Source: Flavihumibacter fluvii
GTDB taxonomy: Bacteria > Bacteroidota > Bacteroidia > Chitinophagales > Chitinophagaceae
Direction: 5' to 3'
NCBI RefSeq assembly: GCF_018595675.2
Contig: NZ_CP092333.1
Location: 2,318,001 to 2,382,000 of the forward strand
DNA length: 64,000 nucleotides
The notes under the pieces are model-generated. The model ran no database searches. It worked only from the letters and a program-made list of their open reading frames with translations, and was not told where the DNA came from. Shown in pieces: positions 56,088-64,000 of this stretch. The first letter of the stretch is position 1. Each line of letters begins with the position of its first letter. Position numbers and translations under genes: made by a program.

Positions 56088-57632
56088 ATGCTTAACCTTG
56101 CTTCCATCCTTGAAGATAGCACCCGCCGTTATCCGGCAAAGCCTGCATTCACCTTCCGGGATAACAGCTTTACTTATGCGGAAATCAATATGGCAGCTAA
56201 TAAAGTAGCCAATGGACTTATCGAAAAAGGCATCCGGCCCGGTGATAAAGTGGCCCTGAGTTGCCTGAACCTGCCGCAATTCCCCATCATTTACTTTGGC
56301 ATCCTGAAAGCTGGAGCCATTGTTGTGCCCCTTAGTGTTTTATTGAAAAAAGAGGAGATCGAATACCATTTGCGCGATAGTGATGCAAAGGCTTATTTCT
56401 GCTATACCGGCACTCCCGAAATCGCCATGGGTGAAATGGGTTACGCCGCTTTCAAGGCTGTGGAAACCTGTACAGAATTCATTCTCGTGATGCCAACTGC
56501 CAGCATGCCGGCTGCTATTGAAGGCACAACAACTTTAGGCAGTTTCATGATGCCACAATCCGCTGACCTCGAAACCTACCTGAGCAATGGCGATGATACC
56601 TGTGTCATCATTTACACATCCGGTACTACCGGCAGGCCTAAGGGCGCCGAACTTACCCATTCCAACCTGCTCCTCAATGCCCTTATTTCCTGCGACCTGA
56701 TGTCCACCAATTCCACTGATGTTTCCCTGATCGTTTTACCCCTGTTCCATATTTTTGGCATGACTGTGTTAATGAATGCCGGTGTACTAAAAGGCTGTAC
56801 AAATGTTTTATTACCCCGCTTCGATGCTGAAACAGCTTTTGACCTGATGCAAAAACATAAGGTGACGCTTTTTGCTGGCGTCCCCACCATGTATTGGGGC
56901 CTGTTGCATTACAATGATCCGAAGTTTGATTATGACCGGATTGCCGCCAACTTAAAATCCTGTGTTTCTGGCGGTGCTTCTTTGCCTTTGCAGGTGATCG
57001 AAGATTTTGAACGACGCTTTAATGTACCGATCATCGAAGGCTATGGCATGTCTGAAGGATCACCAGTTGTTACTTTTAACCGGTATGATACCATCCGCAA
57101 GCCAGGCTCCGTTGGTACTCCCGTCTGGGGCGTGGAGGTCAAACTGATAGATCATGATGGCCTTGAAGTTCCCGTTGGCGAAAAAGGTGAATTATTGTAC
57201 CGCGGCCACAACGTGATGAAGGGTTATTACAAAAAACCGGAAGAAACAGCAAAGGCTTTACAAAACGGCTGGCTGCATTCCGGCGATATTGCCATTAAAG
57301 ACGAAGACGGATTTTACTTTATTGTTGACCGTACCAAAGACATGATCAACCGCGGCGGCTATAAAGTTTACCCACGCGAAATAGAGGAAGTCATGATCAC
57401 CCACGAAGCGGTTTCCCTGGTGGCCGTCATTGGTATCCCGCACTATGAACTGGGTGAAGAAGTGAAGGCTTTTGTGGTGCTGAATGCAGGACAGAACATC
57501 ACCGAAATTGAACTGATCAGCTGGACAAAAGAAAAAGTGGCCACCTACAAATATCCACGCCACGTTGAGTTCCTGGCTGCCCTGCCCATGAGTGCCACCG
57601 GTAAGATCCTGAAAAAGGAGTTACGGAAATGA
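56088..57632 (+). CDS. AMP-binding acyl-CoA ligase
   Basis: 514 residues. The AMP-binding P-loop is IIYTSGTTGRPKGAELTHSN near residue 173; the later motifs YGMSEGSPV and GWLHSGDIAI and the C-terminal lysine in MSATGKILKKEL are all present. It activates a fatty or aromatic acid to its CoA thioester. The chain is of medium- to long-chain ligase type (EC 6.2.1.3 family) but the acid is not known. The MaoC hydratase gene lies one gene further on, in opposite orientation. Confidence 0.95.
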   Translation: MLNLASILEDSTRRYPAKPAFTFRDNSFTYAEINMAANKVANGLIEKGIRPGDKVALSCLNLPQFPIIYFGILKAGAIVVPLSVLLKKEEIEYHLRDSDAKAYFCYTGTPEIAMGEMGYAAFKAVETCTEFILVMPTASMPAAIEGTTTLGSFMMPQSADLETYLSNGDDTCVIIYTSGTTGRPKGAELTHSNLLLNALISCDLMSTNSTDVSLIVLPLFHIFGMTVLMNAGVLKGCTNVLLPRFDAETAFDLMQKHKVTLFAGVPTMYWGLLHYNDPKFDYDRIAANLKSCVSGGASLPLQVIEDFERRFNVPIIEGYGMSEGSPVVTFNRYDTIRKPGSVGTPVWGVEVKLIDHDGLEVPVGEKGELLYRGHNVMKGYYKKPEETAKALQNGWLHSGDIAIKDEDGFYFIVDRTKDMINRGGYKVYPREIEEVMITHEAVSLVAVIGIPHYELGEEVKAFVVLNAGQNITEIELISWTKEKVATYKYPRHVEFLAALPMSATGKILKKELRK

Positions 57633-57767
57633 AGCCGGGCATCAAATCAACAAAGGGTTTATTGTTAAATTTTTCATGAACTTATTATTATAATTTTAAT
57701 AACTCTGATCTATCTATTTGAAAAGGACTTGAAGTTAGTAGCGCTCATAAACAATCAAAACCCTGTT

Positions 57768-58610
57768 ATGGAAGTTTTAACATGGATGCGTAGCTTACCT
57801 TTGCATACAAAGAAGGCAATACTAATTTTACTTATTCCCCTTGTGGCCGGCCAGGCTTTCGGCCAACAGTTCAATTCAGATAGCTACCTATCTAAAAAAC
57901 ATGGTACAATAACGATTATTCCAACGTTTGGCCAACGGAATACGATGCTCATGACCACCTATTCCCTTTTTCCAAAGTGGGAATTTACAATGGCTGCATA
58001 TATATATAATAACGATAAGGACCTTGCTACCAACGATGGCTATTCAACATCATTTTATGGCAAATATATGTTCTATGAAAACGAGGCCAAGACAGGGGGG
58101 GCTTCTGTAAAAGCAGGTACAGGGCTATTTCCGGGCAACCTTGAGGGTGAGGATAAAGTAAATGATGCCTTCAAAACTTTTTGGGTAAACGCTCCTGCGA
58201 CCATCGCACTTTTTAAAAACACACTACAATGGGATCTTATGCCAGGCGCAAGTATGACTGTAGATTATGGATCAAAAAATATGACTGCCTGGGGAATCAC
58301 TTACTCCACACGCCTGGCCTGGTATCCGCTTGGCCCGAAAGTATCCATCGTGGGGGAAGTATTTGGCATGACTGGGCCTGCAGGATCCCCCACTGAATAT
58401 AAAGGTGGCTTGCGTTGGGAACCCAGCCAATATGCTGTTTTTGCACTGACCTATGGCCAGGAATTTAAAGGCAATAATGGCGCCGGGTTTGAACTTGGTG
58501 TGATGATATTTACCCCGCCATTTGCCTGTTTCCGCGGGTGTGGTACACCGAAGAAAGAACGTAGTAAATGGTTTAAACGAAAATCCCAACAGCAAACCTC
58601 CGTACAATAA
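57768..58610 (+). CDS. Secreted protein, probable outer-membrane barrel, unknown
   Basis: 280 residues from ATG 57768 (a longer TTG start at 57729 is less likely). After a signal peptide (GQAFGQQ) the chain is a set of amphipathic strands (TITIIPTFGQRNTMLMTTYS, WEFTMAAYIYNNDKD). It resembles outer-membrane beta-barrel or porin-like proteins. The C-terminus is charged with KKERSKWFKRK, unusual for a barrel. Convergent with the MaoC gene. Confidence 0.7.
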   Translation: MEVLTWMRSLPLHTKKAILILLIPLVAGQAFGQQFNSDSYLSKKHGTITIIPTFGQRNTMLMTTYSLFPKWEFTMAAYIYNNDKDLATNDGYSTSFYGKYMFYENEAKTGGASVKAGTGLFPGNLEGEDKVNDAFKTFWVNAPATIALFKNTLQWDLMPGASMTVDYGSKNMTAWGITYSTRLAWYPLGPKVSIVGEVFGMTGPAGSPTEYKGGLRWEPSQYAVFALTYGQEFKGNNGAGFELGVMIFTPPFACFRGCGTPKKERSKWFKRKSQQQTSVQ

Positions 58611-58619
58611 AGAAACTAC

Positions 58620-59078
58620 TTACACAAAATGGTAGAGAAACACAACGTCGCCGCTGAATGCGAGTTTTGGCTGGTCTTTTATTTCCAGTTGAATGAAGAG
58701 CGTAGCCTTGGTGACACCTCTCAGGTTGATGATGGATTTAAGTGATACCCTGCAGCGTACCTCATTGTTAACACAAACGGCCTGCCCGAACTTAAGCTGC
58801 TCAATGCCGTAATTCACCTCCATCTTAACATCCTGTACATCCACAATCTGTTTCCAGAAAAAAGGCACAAGGGAGAGCGTTAGATAGCCATGCGCTATTG
58901 TTGTTTTAAAAGGGCTTTCTGCTTTGGCCCTTTCTGCATCACAATGAATCCATTGATGGTCGAGGGTGGCATCGGCGAAATTGTTGATCTGCTCCTGTGT
59001 TATTTTGTGCCAGGATGATACACCGATTTCCTTCCCTAAATATGACTCGAATGCCGCATGACTATTGATGATTACCAT
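58620..59078 (-). CDS. MaoC-type (R)-specific enoyl-CoA hydratase
   Basis: 152 residues, a single hot-dog fold. The hydratase 2 motif is visible: FADATLDHQWIHCD with catalytic Asp and His, then TIAHGYLTLSLVP. It hydrates enoyl-CoA to (R)-3-hydroxyacyl-CoA. With the acyl-CoA ligase in the next cluster it suggests acyl-CoA metabolism here. The C-terminal VFLYHFV is slightly shorter than in some relatives. Confidence 0.92.
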   Translation of the reverse strand: MVIINSHAAFESYLGKEIGVSSWHKITQEQINNFADATLDHQWIHCDAERAKAESPFKTTIAHGYLTLSLVPFFWKQIVDVQDVKMEVNYGIEQLKFGQAVCVNNEVRCRVSLKSIINLRGVTKATLFIQLEIKDQPKLAFSGDVVFLYHFV

Positions 59079-59208
59079 AAAGCTAATTTAATGGAATGAT
59101 TTGTTTTTTGGCAATTTTATTTTGGCCATAATCATCAACTATATTGATGTAAATCATTTCCAGTGCAGCAGGTTAAACAGAACTTTATCGACATTGAAAA
59201 TTTCGTCC

Positions 59209-60507
59209 ATGGGAAAGCTAATAAAGGTGCTGGTTGTAGTTTACCTGTTAATAAATGTACCTGCGTGCAAAAAGGATACTGTTGAAACCCCTGCTACGCC
59301 TAAACCTTCCATATCCAACCTACAGTATTTGCCTGATACTGTTGCACTTATTAAACCAGGATCCACCCTGACGATTCATGGCTCTGTTGATTTTACAAAT
59401 GCTGCAGGCGGCGTTTCCAAATTAAGGCTGACCACTTCAACCGGGTCAGATATAACGGTACTTATTCCCTCTAACGCACAAACAAGTGGTACTGTAACGG
59501 GGGTCCTTGAGGCTTTATTTCCGGCGGAAGCCGGTAAGGTAACATTCCAGCTCTGGATAATTGACAATAAGGGTAACGTCTCCAACAAATTGAATGGTGC
59601 TGTCGTGGTTATTATCGACGACAGTGGTAAGGAATGGACGCAGATAGGTATAACTTCGAATTGGAGCCTATACAGGGTGACTTGGGCTAACCAAAGATTT
59701 ATGGCAGTGGGAGAATCCGGCGTTATTGTCACCGCATCTGATCAGTTAAGTTCATGGACCGAACTTAATTCCGGAACAAGTTCCACGCTTCATGGCATTA
59801 TTTGGTCTGGCTCGCAATATATTACCGTTGGATCATCAAATACAATTCTCAGTTCACCGGATGGCACAGAATGGACATCCCGGTTTTCCCCTCCTGCCGG
59901 CAGTAATTTTTGGTTTAATTCAATTGCGTGGTCAGGTAATGTTTTTGTAGCTGCCGGAATAGATTATTCTGACCCAATGGGTTCAACAACTGCTATATTC
60001 AATTCAACCGACGGCAATACCTGGACAAAAAATGCATTTACAGTTGCAGGTGGCGAAATTAATTCTGTGATATGGGCCAATGGCCAGTATGTAGCGGTTG
60101 GAAAAGTATTAGGTTCGCCACTCATTCTTACATCATCAGATGGATTGAGCTGGGTAAACAGAAGCAAGTCTATTGATTTCGGTAAGGGATCTTCACTAAG
60201 TGATATAACCTATACCGGGCGAAAATATGCTGCCGTGGGATTTAGCCTGACAGCCACTTCTACTGATGCTATAAACTGGACTATAAATGACAATATTTCC
60301 TGGGGAGCTACGGGAGTCACCTGGTCTGGCCACACATTATTGGCAACAAGTGTTGGCGGCGGAATCTACGGTTCCACAGATGGTTTAAACTGGTCAATAA
60401 CCTACGATGGAGCCACCCCTTTGGCAAGTATTACCTGGTCGGGGTATCAATATGTTAGTGTCGGATTTATTCAACCGATACTCTTAGTATCCCCGGCACT
60501 ATTTTAA
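59209..60507 (+). CDS. Lipoprotein with tandem WSG/SSDG (BNR-like) repeats
   Basis: 432 residues from ATG 59209; the lipobox NVPAC follows the membrane segment. Residues about 30-145 look like an Ig-type domain. From about 146 to the end there are about six copies of a 45-residue repeat with the pattern IxWSGxxYVAVGxxxxIxSSxDGxxW, similar to BNR/Asp-box propellers. Ligand unknown. The stop codon overlaps the frameshifted gene on the opposite strand. Confidence 0.8.
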   Translation: MGKLIKVLVVVYLLINVPACKKDTVETPATPKPSISNLQYLPDTVALIKPGSTLTIHGSVDFTNAAGGVSKLRLTTSTGSDITVLIPSNAQTSGTVTGVLEALFPAEAGKVTFQLWIIDNKGNVSNKLNGAVVVIIDDSGKEWTQIGITSNWSLYRVTWANQRFMAVGESGVIVTASDQLSSWTELNSGTSSTLHGIIWSGSQYITVGSSNTILSSPDGTEWTSRFSPPAGSNFWFNSIAWSGNVFVAAGIDYSDPMGSTTAIFNSTDGNTWTKNAFTVAGGEINSVIWANGQYVAVGKVLGSPLILTSSDGLSWVNRSKSIDFGKGSSLSDITYTGRKYAAVGFSLTATSTDAINWTINDNISWGATGVTWSGHTLLATSVGGGIYGSTDGLNWSITYDGATPLASITWSGYQYVSVGFIQPILLVSPALF

Positions 60508-60660
60508 CTTTGCAGTACAGGAACTATCTCCGGGTCATTAAATATTTCTTCAATCAATTTCTTATAGGTCTCGGGAATATACTCTTTGTATTTTCCCGGA
60601 CCCCAGGCAATAGTTCCACCTAATTCCCGCTTGCCACGAAATGTTTTTTGTTTTATAAAT
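60504..60660 (-). pseudogene. Out-of-frame C-terminal extension of the adjacent lipoprotein gene
   Basis: In the frame that overlaps the end of the 161-residue lipoprotein, the minus strand reads FIKQKTFRGKRELGG, then IAWGPGKYKEYIPETYKK and LIEEIFNDPEIVPVLQS before the stop at 60504-60506. This is coding-like, continuing the sense of the gene after one missing base in the TTT run near 60657-60659. The gene seems broken by a single frameshift. The true gene would run to about 60504 and overlap the opposite repeat lipoprotein gene by four bases. Confidence 0.6.
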
Positions 60661-61138
60661 CATCTTGCTCAGAATAAATGTTAATCTCTAAATTATACAT
60701 TAAGGATGTAACGCCATATCCATCCGTATGAAATTCCTTACAATCGATCAGGATCAGTCTATTATTATTGGTCTTTTTAAGCTTATCAATGACCAGGGAT
60801 TCCTTTTCATTAAACTGGGTTGTTACAACAGATACTGTACTTCCTTGTTTTGACAGGGAAGAAGAAATGGATGAGGACATATTATCTGTAAAGGGCTTTC
60901 CATTGGCCGTGCCCATGGGATAAGCTATTCCTGCTCCGGAACGCGTATACCCTACGAAATCAGATTTGCGGGCGCCACTAACAACCTGTTCCCTCTGATC
61001 CCAACTTGCCAGTGCAATTCGCTGTTTGAAGGCAGGAACATTCGCATAAACACCTTCATACTCCACTTTCCGGGAAATAGCACAACTGATCAATAAACAT
61101 AAAACCAAAAAATTAATAATTTTTACTTTCATATGCAT
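60653..61138 (-). CDS. Putative lipoprotein, frameshifted at its C-terminus
   Basis: 161 residues in the open frame. Lipobox LLISC gives the lipidated Cys near residue 19. The body is alpha/beta with no recognised family (KSDFVGYTRSGAGIAYPMG; SLVIDKLKKTNNNRLILIDC). The frame ends with EQDDL, but a conserved-looking continuation exists in another frame to 60504, so the intact protein was probably about 211 residues. A sequencing error is also possible. Confidence 0.7.
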   Translation of the reverse strand: MHMKVKIINFLVLCLLISCAISRKVEYEGVYANVPAFKQRIALASWDQREQVVSGARKSDFVGYTRSGAGIAYPMGTANGKPFTDNMSSSISSSLSKQGSTVSVVTTQFNEKESLVIDKLKKTNNNRLILIDCKEFHTDGYGVTSLMYNLEINIYSEQDDL

Positions 61139-61347
61139 AATTTAAAACGAGATATTGTAAGCTACCCTATTATTCGGAAAGGCCATTTTTGAGACGAAAT
61201 TTTCTACCAAAATCACAGACTATTTGCCGCATTACATATGATGCATGTTATTTCCAGGTATGATTTATAAAGATCAGGGCCTAATGTACCTGACTTACTG
61301 CGGGGATATAAAGGTTGACACCAGAGAAAAAGAGTTTACCGGGTTTG

Positions 61348-61379
61348 TTGTTCAAATACCGGCAGTTTAGCTTATTTTG
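61348..61379 (+). promoter_or_regulatory. Candidate promoter of the 66-residue protein and sugar dehydrogenase unit
   Basis: TTG at 61348-61350, a 21-base spacer, then TTATTTTG at 61372-61379 (seven of eight to TAnnTTTG). The transcript would start just before ATG 61402, supporting this start over an upstream in-frame alternative at 61315. Confidence 0.4.
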
Positions 61380-61401
61380 GAATAAGCATCTTATAATTAG
61401 T

Positions 61402-61602
61402 ATGACTCAAAAATATGCTGGTATGACAGTGAATGAGCGACTTTCCGAAAGTAGCATGTTGGATCTTTTTTATACAGCTGTGGAGGAAAAAAATGTGCAA
61501 CAGGTTATGGCCATATTTAAGCAAATGGAATTAACTGATTCATCAATTACTGACATTTTAATTTCTTTAGGTTTTAAATATCCTGATGACGGTAATCAAT
61601 AA
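61402..61602 (+). CDS. Small conserved protein (66 residues), unknown
   Basis: No signal peptide. The core TVNERLSESSMLDLFYTAVE and the following NVQQVMAIFKQMELTD match a small widespread family of about 65 residues that often starts TVNERLYVSGLMDEF (from memory). It looks all-helical. No function is known. Nine bases separate it from the sugar dehydrogenase gene, so the two are probably co-transcribed. Confidence 0.72.
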   Translation: MTQKYAGMTVNERLSESSMLDLFYTAVEEKNVQQVMAIFKQMELTDSSITDILISLGFKYPDDGNQ

Positions 61603-61611
61603 TTATACATT

Positions 61612-62739
61612 ATGAAAACTCTTAAAACCATTCATGCATTCATACTGGTCTTTCTTGTAACATCCTGCAGCACAAAACAGAAAGAGTTCTTTACCATAGA
61701 AAGTGAAGGCACCAAACTGAAAGTTGAAACGGTTACCGACAGCATCACTATTCCCTTTGGGATGGACTTCCTGCCCAACGGCCGTTTGCTGGTGACGGAC
61801 AGGGCCATCGGACACATGGTGGTGGTAAATACTGCAACCGGTGAAAAAGAATTAATACAAGGCGTTCCCCCGGTAGTAGGCCAGGGTGATGGCGGCCTGC
61901 TTGACATCTTAGTTCATCCTGATTATAAAAATAACGGCTGGATCTATTTTTCTTACAGCGAGGGCGACACCACTTCCAATACCATGGTGGTGGAGCGCGC
62001 TAAATTAGACGGGCTGAAACTCGTTCAGCGGGAAAGATTATTCACGGCCCTGCCCTACTTTAAAAAACCCCTCCACCATGGCTCGCGACTCGTACTTAAA
62101 GATGGCTACCTGTTCATCGCCATGGGTGAAAAAACAGACCTGCAGGATTCCGCTCAAACCCTGGGTAACCATTTAGGCAAAGTCCTGCGCATCTTTGAAG
62201 ATGGCCGCGTACCGAGGGATAACCCATTTGTGGATACTCCTGACGCCAAACCAGAAGTCTGGACATACGGGCATCGCAATCCGAATGGTTTAGCCCTCAA
62301 CCCGGCTACAGGTGATTTATGGGAACATGAGCATGGCCCCATGGGTGGTGATGAACTCAACCTCATTAAACCAGGGTTGAATTACGGATGGCCTGTCATT
62401 ACATACGGATTAAACTATGACAGTACAAAGGTTGGTGAAGGCATTACAGAAAAGGAAGGGATGGAGCAACCCGTTTATTATTACAAACCATCCATTGCAC
62501 CCAGTGGTATGCAGTTCTATTCTTCTGATGTGATACCCATGTGGAAAGGCAATCTGTTCATTGGTGCCATGGCGCTGAAACACCTGAACCGGCTGGTCCT
62601 TGAAAACAATAAAGTCATAAAGGAAGAACGCTTACTCACCGATAAAAAATGGCGGGTGCGCTCAGTGAAACAAGGACCAGACGGCTTCCTGTATATAGGT
62701 GTTGATGGCGGAAAGATTCTACGGATCAGGCCCAATTAA
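61612..62739 (+). CDS. PQQ-dependent sugar dehydrogenase (soluble glucose/sorbosone dehydrogenase type), lipoprotein
   Basis: 375 residues. Lipobox VTSC. The family motifs are present: FGMDFLPNGRLLVTDRAIGH, GQGDGGLLDILVHPDY, YGHRNPNGLALNP and EHEHGPMGGDELNLI, the last with the likely catalytic His. The six-bladed propeller would bind PQQ and calcium. It oxidises an aldose in the periplasm. No PQQ synthesis genes are in the window. Confidence 0.94.
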   Translation: MKTLKTIHAFILVFLVTSCSTKQKEFFTIESEGTKLKVETVTDSITIPFGMDFLPNGRLLVTDRAIGHMVVVNTATGEKELIQGVPPVVGQGDGGLLDILVHPDYKNNGWIYFSYSEGDTTSNTMVVERAKLDGLKLVQRERLFTALPYFKKPLHHGSRLVLKDGYLFIAMGEKTDLQDSAQTLGNHLGKVLRIFEDGRVPRDNPFVDTPDAKPEVWTYGHRNPNGLALNPATGDLWEHEHGPMGGDELNLIKPGLNYGWPVITYGLNYDSTKVGEGITEKEGMEQPVYYYKPSIAPSGMQFYSSDVIPMWKGNLFIGAMALKHLNRLVLENNKVIKEERLLTDKKWRVRSVKQGPDGFLYIGVDGGKILRIRPN

Positions 62740-62816
62740 GCACCATGCCCAAAACCGATTATGGCCAGTTTTGAAAAAGCAGCCTGTTGATTAAAGATCG
62801 TGTTGGTACAAAAGTG

Positions 62817-62833
62817 AAGATTAAATTAATCTT
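62817..62833. repeat. Perfect 17-base AT-rich palindrome
   Basis: AAGATTAA-A-TTAATCTT between two convergent genes; the last bases overlap the stop of the minus-strand gene. Perhaps a bidirectional terminator; the low GC argues against a strong one. Confidence 0.4.
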
Positions 62834-63320
62834 ACAACTTTATTTTCAGCGATACCGCAGGCTGCGATTTTACCAAGAAATTGCTACCCTTCGGTAAATA
62901 CAATTCCTGGTTCTTAAAACTTATAGCCGCCGCCTTCTTGGCATTGTTGCGGGAACTAATAAACAGCGGAATACTGCCCAAGGCGGTACAAGTACCAACT
63001 AAAAATAGAATGCCGCCGGTGTCGGTTTGACTGTCGCCTTCAAAAAGCCAGTCAGATTGGTTAAAGACAATTACACCAGCAATCCCCACTGCTACACCGG
63101 TTCCCAACAATACCCAGCCAACCGTTTTCTGGCTTTTACTTTTCTGCAGGTATTCTGCCTTTAGTGTGGAAGAATCACTGAAATTTCCCAGATTCATGCT
63201 GGCCTGGAAGGAGTAGCTGAAAGAAGCTGCTGCAAGTGAATTTTTATCATTTTGCTGTTGGGCAATTATGGAAATATTTACGCATAACATACCTGCGATG
63301 AGTATTAAACTATTTTTCAT
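62832..63320 (-). CDS. Secreted or membrane-associated protein, unknown
   Basis: 162 residues with a signal peptide ending near SIIAQQ and two internal hydrophobic stretches (VGWVLLGTGVAVGIAGVIVF, and ILFLVGTCTALGSIPLFISS). This arrangement is a common uncharacterised Bacteroidota type. The end LVKSQPAVSLKIKL has the alternating pattern of a beta-strand. No function known. Convergent with the sugar dehydrogenase. Confidence 0.7.
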   Translation of the reverse strand: MKNSLILIAGMLCVNISIIAQQQNDKNSLAAASFSYSFQASMNLGNFSDSSTLKAEYLQKSKSQKTVGWVLLGTGVAVGIAGVIVFNQSDWLFEGDSQTDTGGILFLVGTCTALGSIPLFISSRNNAKKAAAISFKNQELYLPKGSNFLVKSQPAVSLKIKL

Positions 63321-63543
63321 ACCCCTTCTTTTGTTGAGTACACTAAAGTAAATTTAAACCGCAATGCGGGTAATGATGGCTGTCAGGATTTTCGTTGATG
63401 GTTATCACATACAGACCTTGACTGATAGCCAGGCTGGTTATGCAAATTCAGCCCTTCTTTTCACTACTCTGTTAGCTGGTGACGAAGGCACCGCAGAATT
63501 TGTAGAGTGATTTATTCTTCTTACCTTATTTAAAATATGCCAT

Positions 63544-64000
63544 ATGTTTCGGCTGATTGCAATTCACATATTCCTGGCAACGGTAGTTTGCCCTGGTATG
63601 GGCTGTAAAGCCCAAACGGGTCCCCACAAATTTTTGCTGGCGCTTTCAAAGGCCAACCATACGCTGGCCATTGTAGATCCCGTTACATTAAAAGTGATTA
63701 CGCGCATTCCGGTTGGCGAAGATCCGCATGAAGTGGTGGCTTCTACAGACGGTAAGACGGCTTACGTCTGCATTTATGGCGGGGGAAGTTTTCATGAAAT
63801 AAACGTCATAGACCTGGTTGCGCAAAAACCATTACACAATATTGATACAAGGCCGTTGTTTGGCCCGCATGATATCACCTTTGTACAAGGCAAGGCGTGG
63901 TTTACTGCAGAGGGTTCCAAAGCTGTTGGTCGCTATGACCCTGCAACCGGCAAACTGGACTGGAGTATGGGTACCGGGCAGGACCGGACACATATGCTGC
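63544..64000 (+). CDS. YncE-like beta-propeller protein, cut by the window end
   Basis: 152 codons are visible from the ATG at 63544 and the frame stays open to base 64000. A signal peptide is followed by HTLAIVDPVTLKVITRIPVG, then DPHEVVASTDGKTAYVCIYG, the recurrent pattern of YncE/surface-layer-type propellers. The start of the next blade is GRYDPATGKLDW. Ligand unknown. Confidence 0.8.
   Translation, partial: MFRLIAIHIFLATVVCPGMGCKAQTGPHKFLLALSKANHTLAIVDPVTLKVITRIPVGEDPHEVVASTDGKTAYVCIYGGGSFHEINVIDLVAQKPLHNIDTRPLFGPHDITFVQGKAWFTAEGSKAVGRYDPATGKLDWSMGTGQDRTHML

Noticed and set aside
1-64000. Search for tRNA, rRNA, CRISPR arrays, integrase/transposase genes or attachment sites
   Set aside because: None could be seen by eye. 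No spaced direct-repeat array, no transposase motif and no tRNA-like clover arms were noticed; a tRNA or RNA-family search would be needed to be sure.

Overview
The window is a 64 kb piece of chromosome from a Bacteroidota bacterium, most likely of the Chitinophagaceae type (inference). The signs are a SusC/SusD pair, a type IX secretion type-B sorting tail on an NHL-repeat protein, a FISUMP-domain lipoprotein, many lipoproteins with short Bacteroidota-style lipoboxes, several upstream TAnnTTTG-like -7 boxes, and the near absence of Shine-Dalgarno sequences. I saw no rRNA or tRNA genes, no CRISPR array and no transposase. Both edges cut genes: an AraC-type regulator at the left and a YncE-like propeller protein at the right. 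The left part of the latter is readable.

Layout. 1-3.2 kb: AraC regulator, nitrilase-family amidase, secreted CocE-type hydrolase. 3.3-4.6 kb: two multi-pass membrane proteins. 4.7-8.2 kb: a tightly coupled five-gene alkylation-repair unit (AraC-MGMT fusion, separate Ada zinc domain, AlkB, CPBP protease, secreted alpha/beta hydrolase). 8.2-15.2 kb: mixed single genes (M1 peptidase, SDR, exported methyltransferase, DUF4174, serine hydrolase, DoxX, a decayed serine-hydrolase gene, a small soluble protein). 15.3-18.6 kb: pstSCAB phosphate importer without phoU. 19-27.4 kb: cupin, S41 protease, DUF2268 protease, alpha/beta hydrolase, T9SS NHL protein, small proteins, FISUMP lipoprotein. 27.4-29.6 kb: quinoprotein dehydrogenase fused to cytochrome c. 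29.7-32.3 kb: macro domain, pncB and pncA, an NAD/ADP-ribose salvage group. 32.3-38.6 kb: DsrE-like protein, a 1010-residue dehydrogenase/HEAT/cytochrome protein, a polysaccharide deacetylase, a lipoprotein and a DUF6544 membrane protein.

38.6-50 kb is carbohydrate territory. A polysaccharide-utilisation operon on the minus strand runs susC, susD, six-hairpin glycoside hydrolase, GntR/LacI chimeric regulator, sodium:sugar symporter. Together they would import an oligosaccharide across the outer membrane, trim it in the periplasm, and carry the sugar across the inner membrane under control of the embedded regulator. A second GH-like protein lies just beyond. 50-54.3 kb holds an outer-membrane barrel protein and a Tat-exported molybdenum hydroxylase pair (iorA/iorB type), with a perfect 19-bp inverted repeat between them. 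54.5-64 kb holds a kelch lipoprotein, an acyl-CoA ligase, a MaoC hydratase, a repeat lipoprotein, a frameshifted lipoprotein gene, a 66-residue protein with a PQQ-type sugar dehydrogenase, and the truncated propeller gene.

No clear defence island, phage or conjugative element is visible. The items most worth a second look are the macro-pncB-pncA cluster, the alkylation operon with its detached Ada zinc domain, the exported SAM-methyltransferase, the frameshifted lipoprotein, and the putative regulatory repeats at susC, pstS and iorA.
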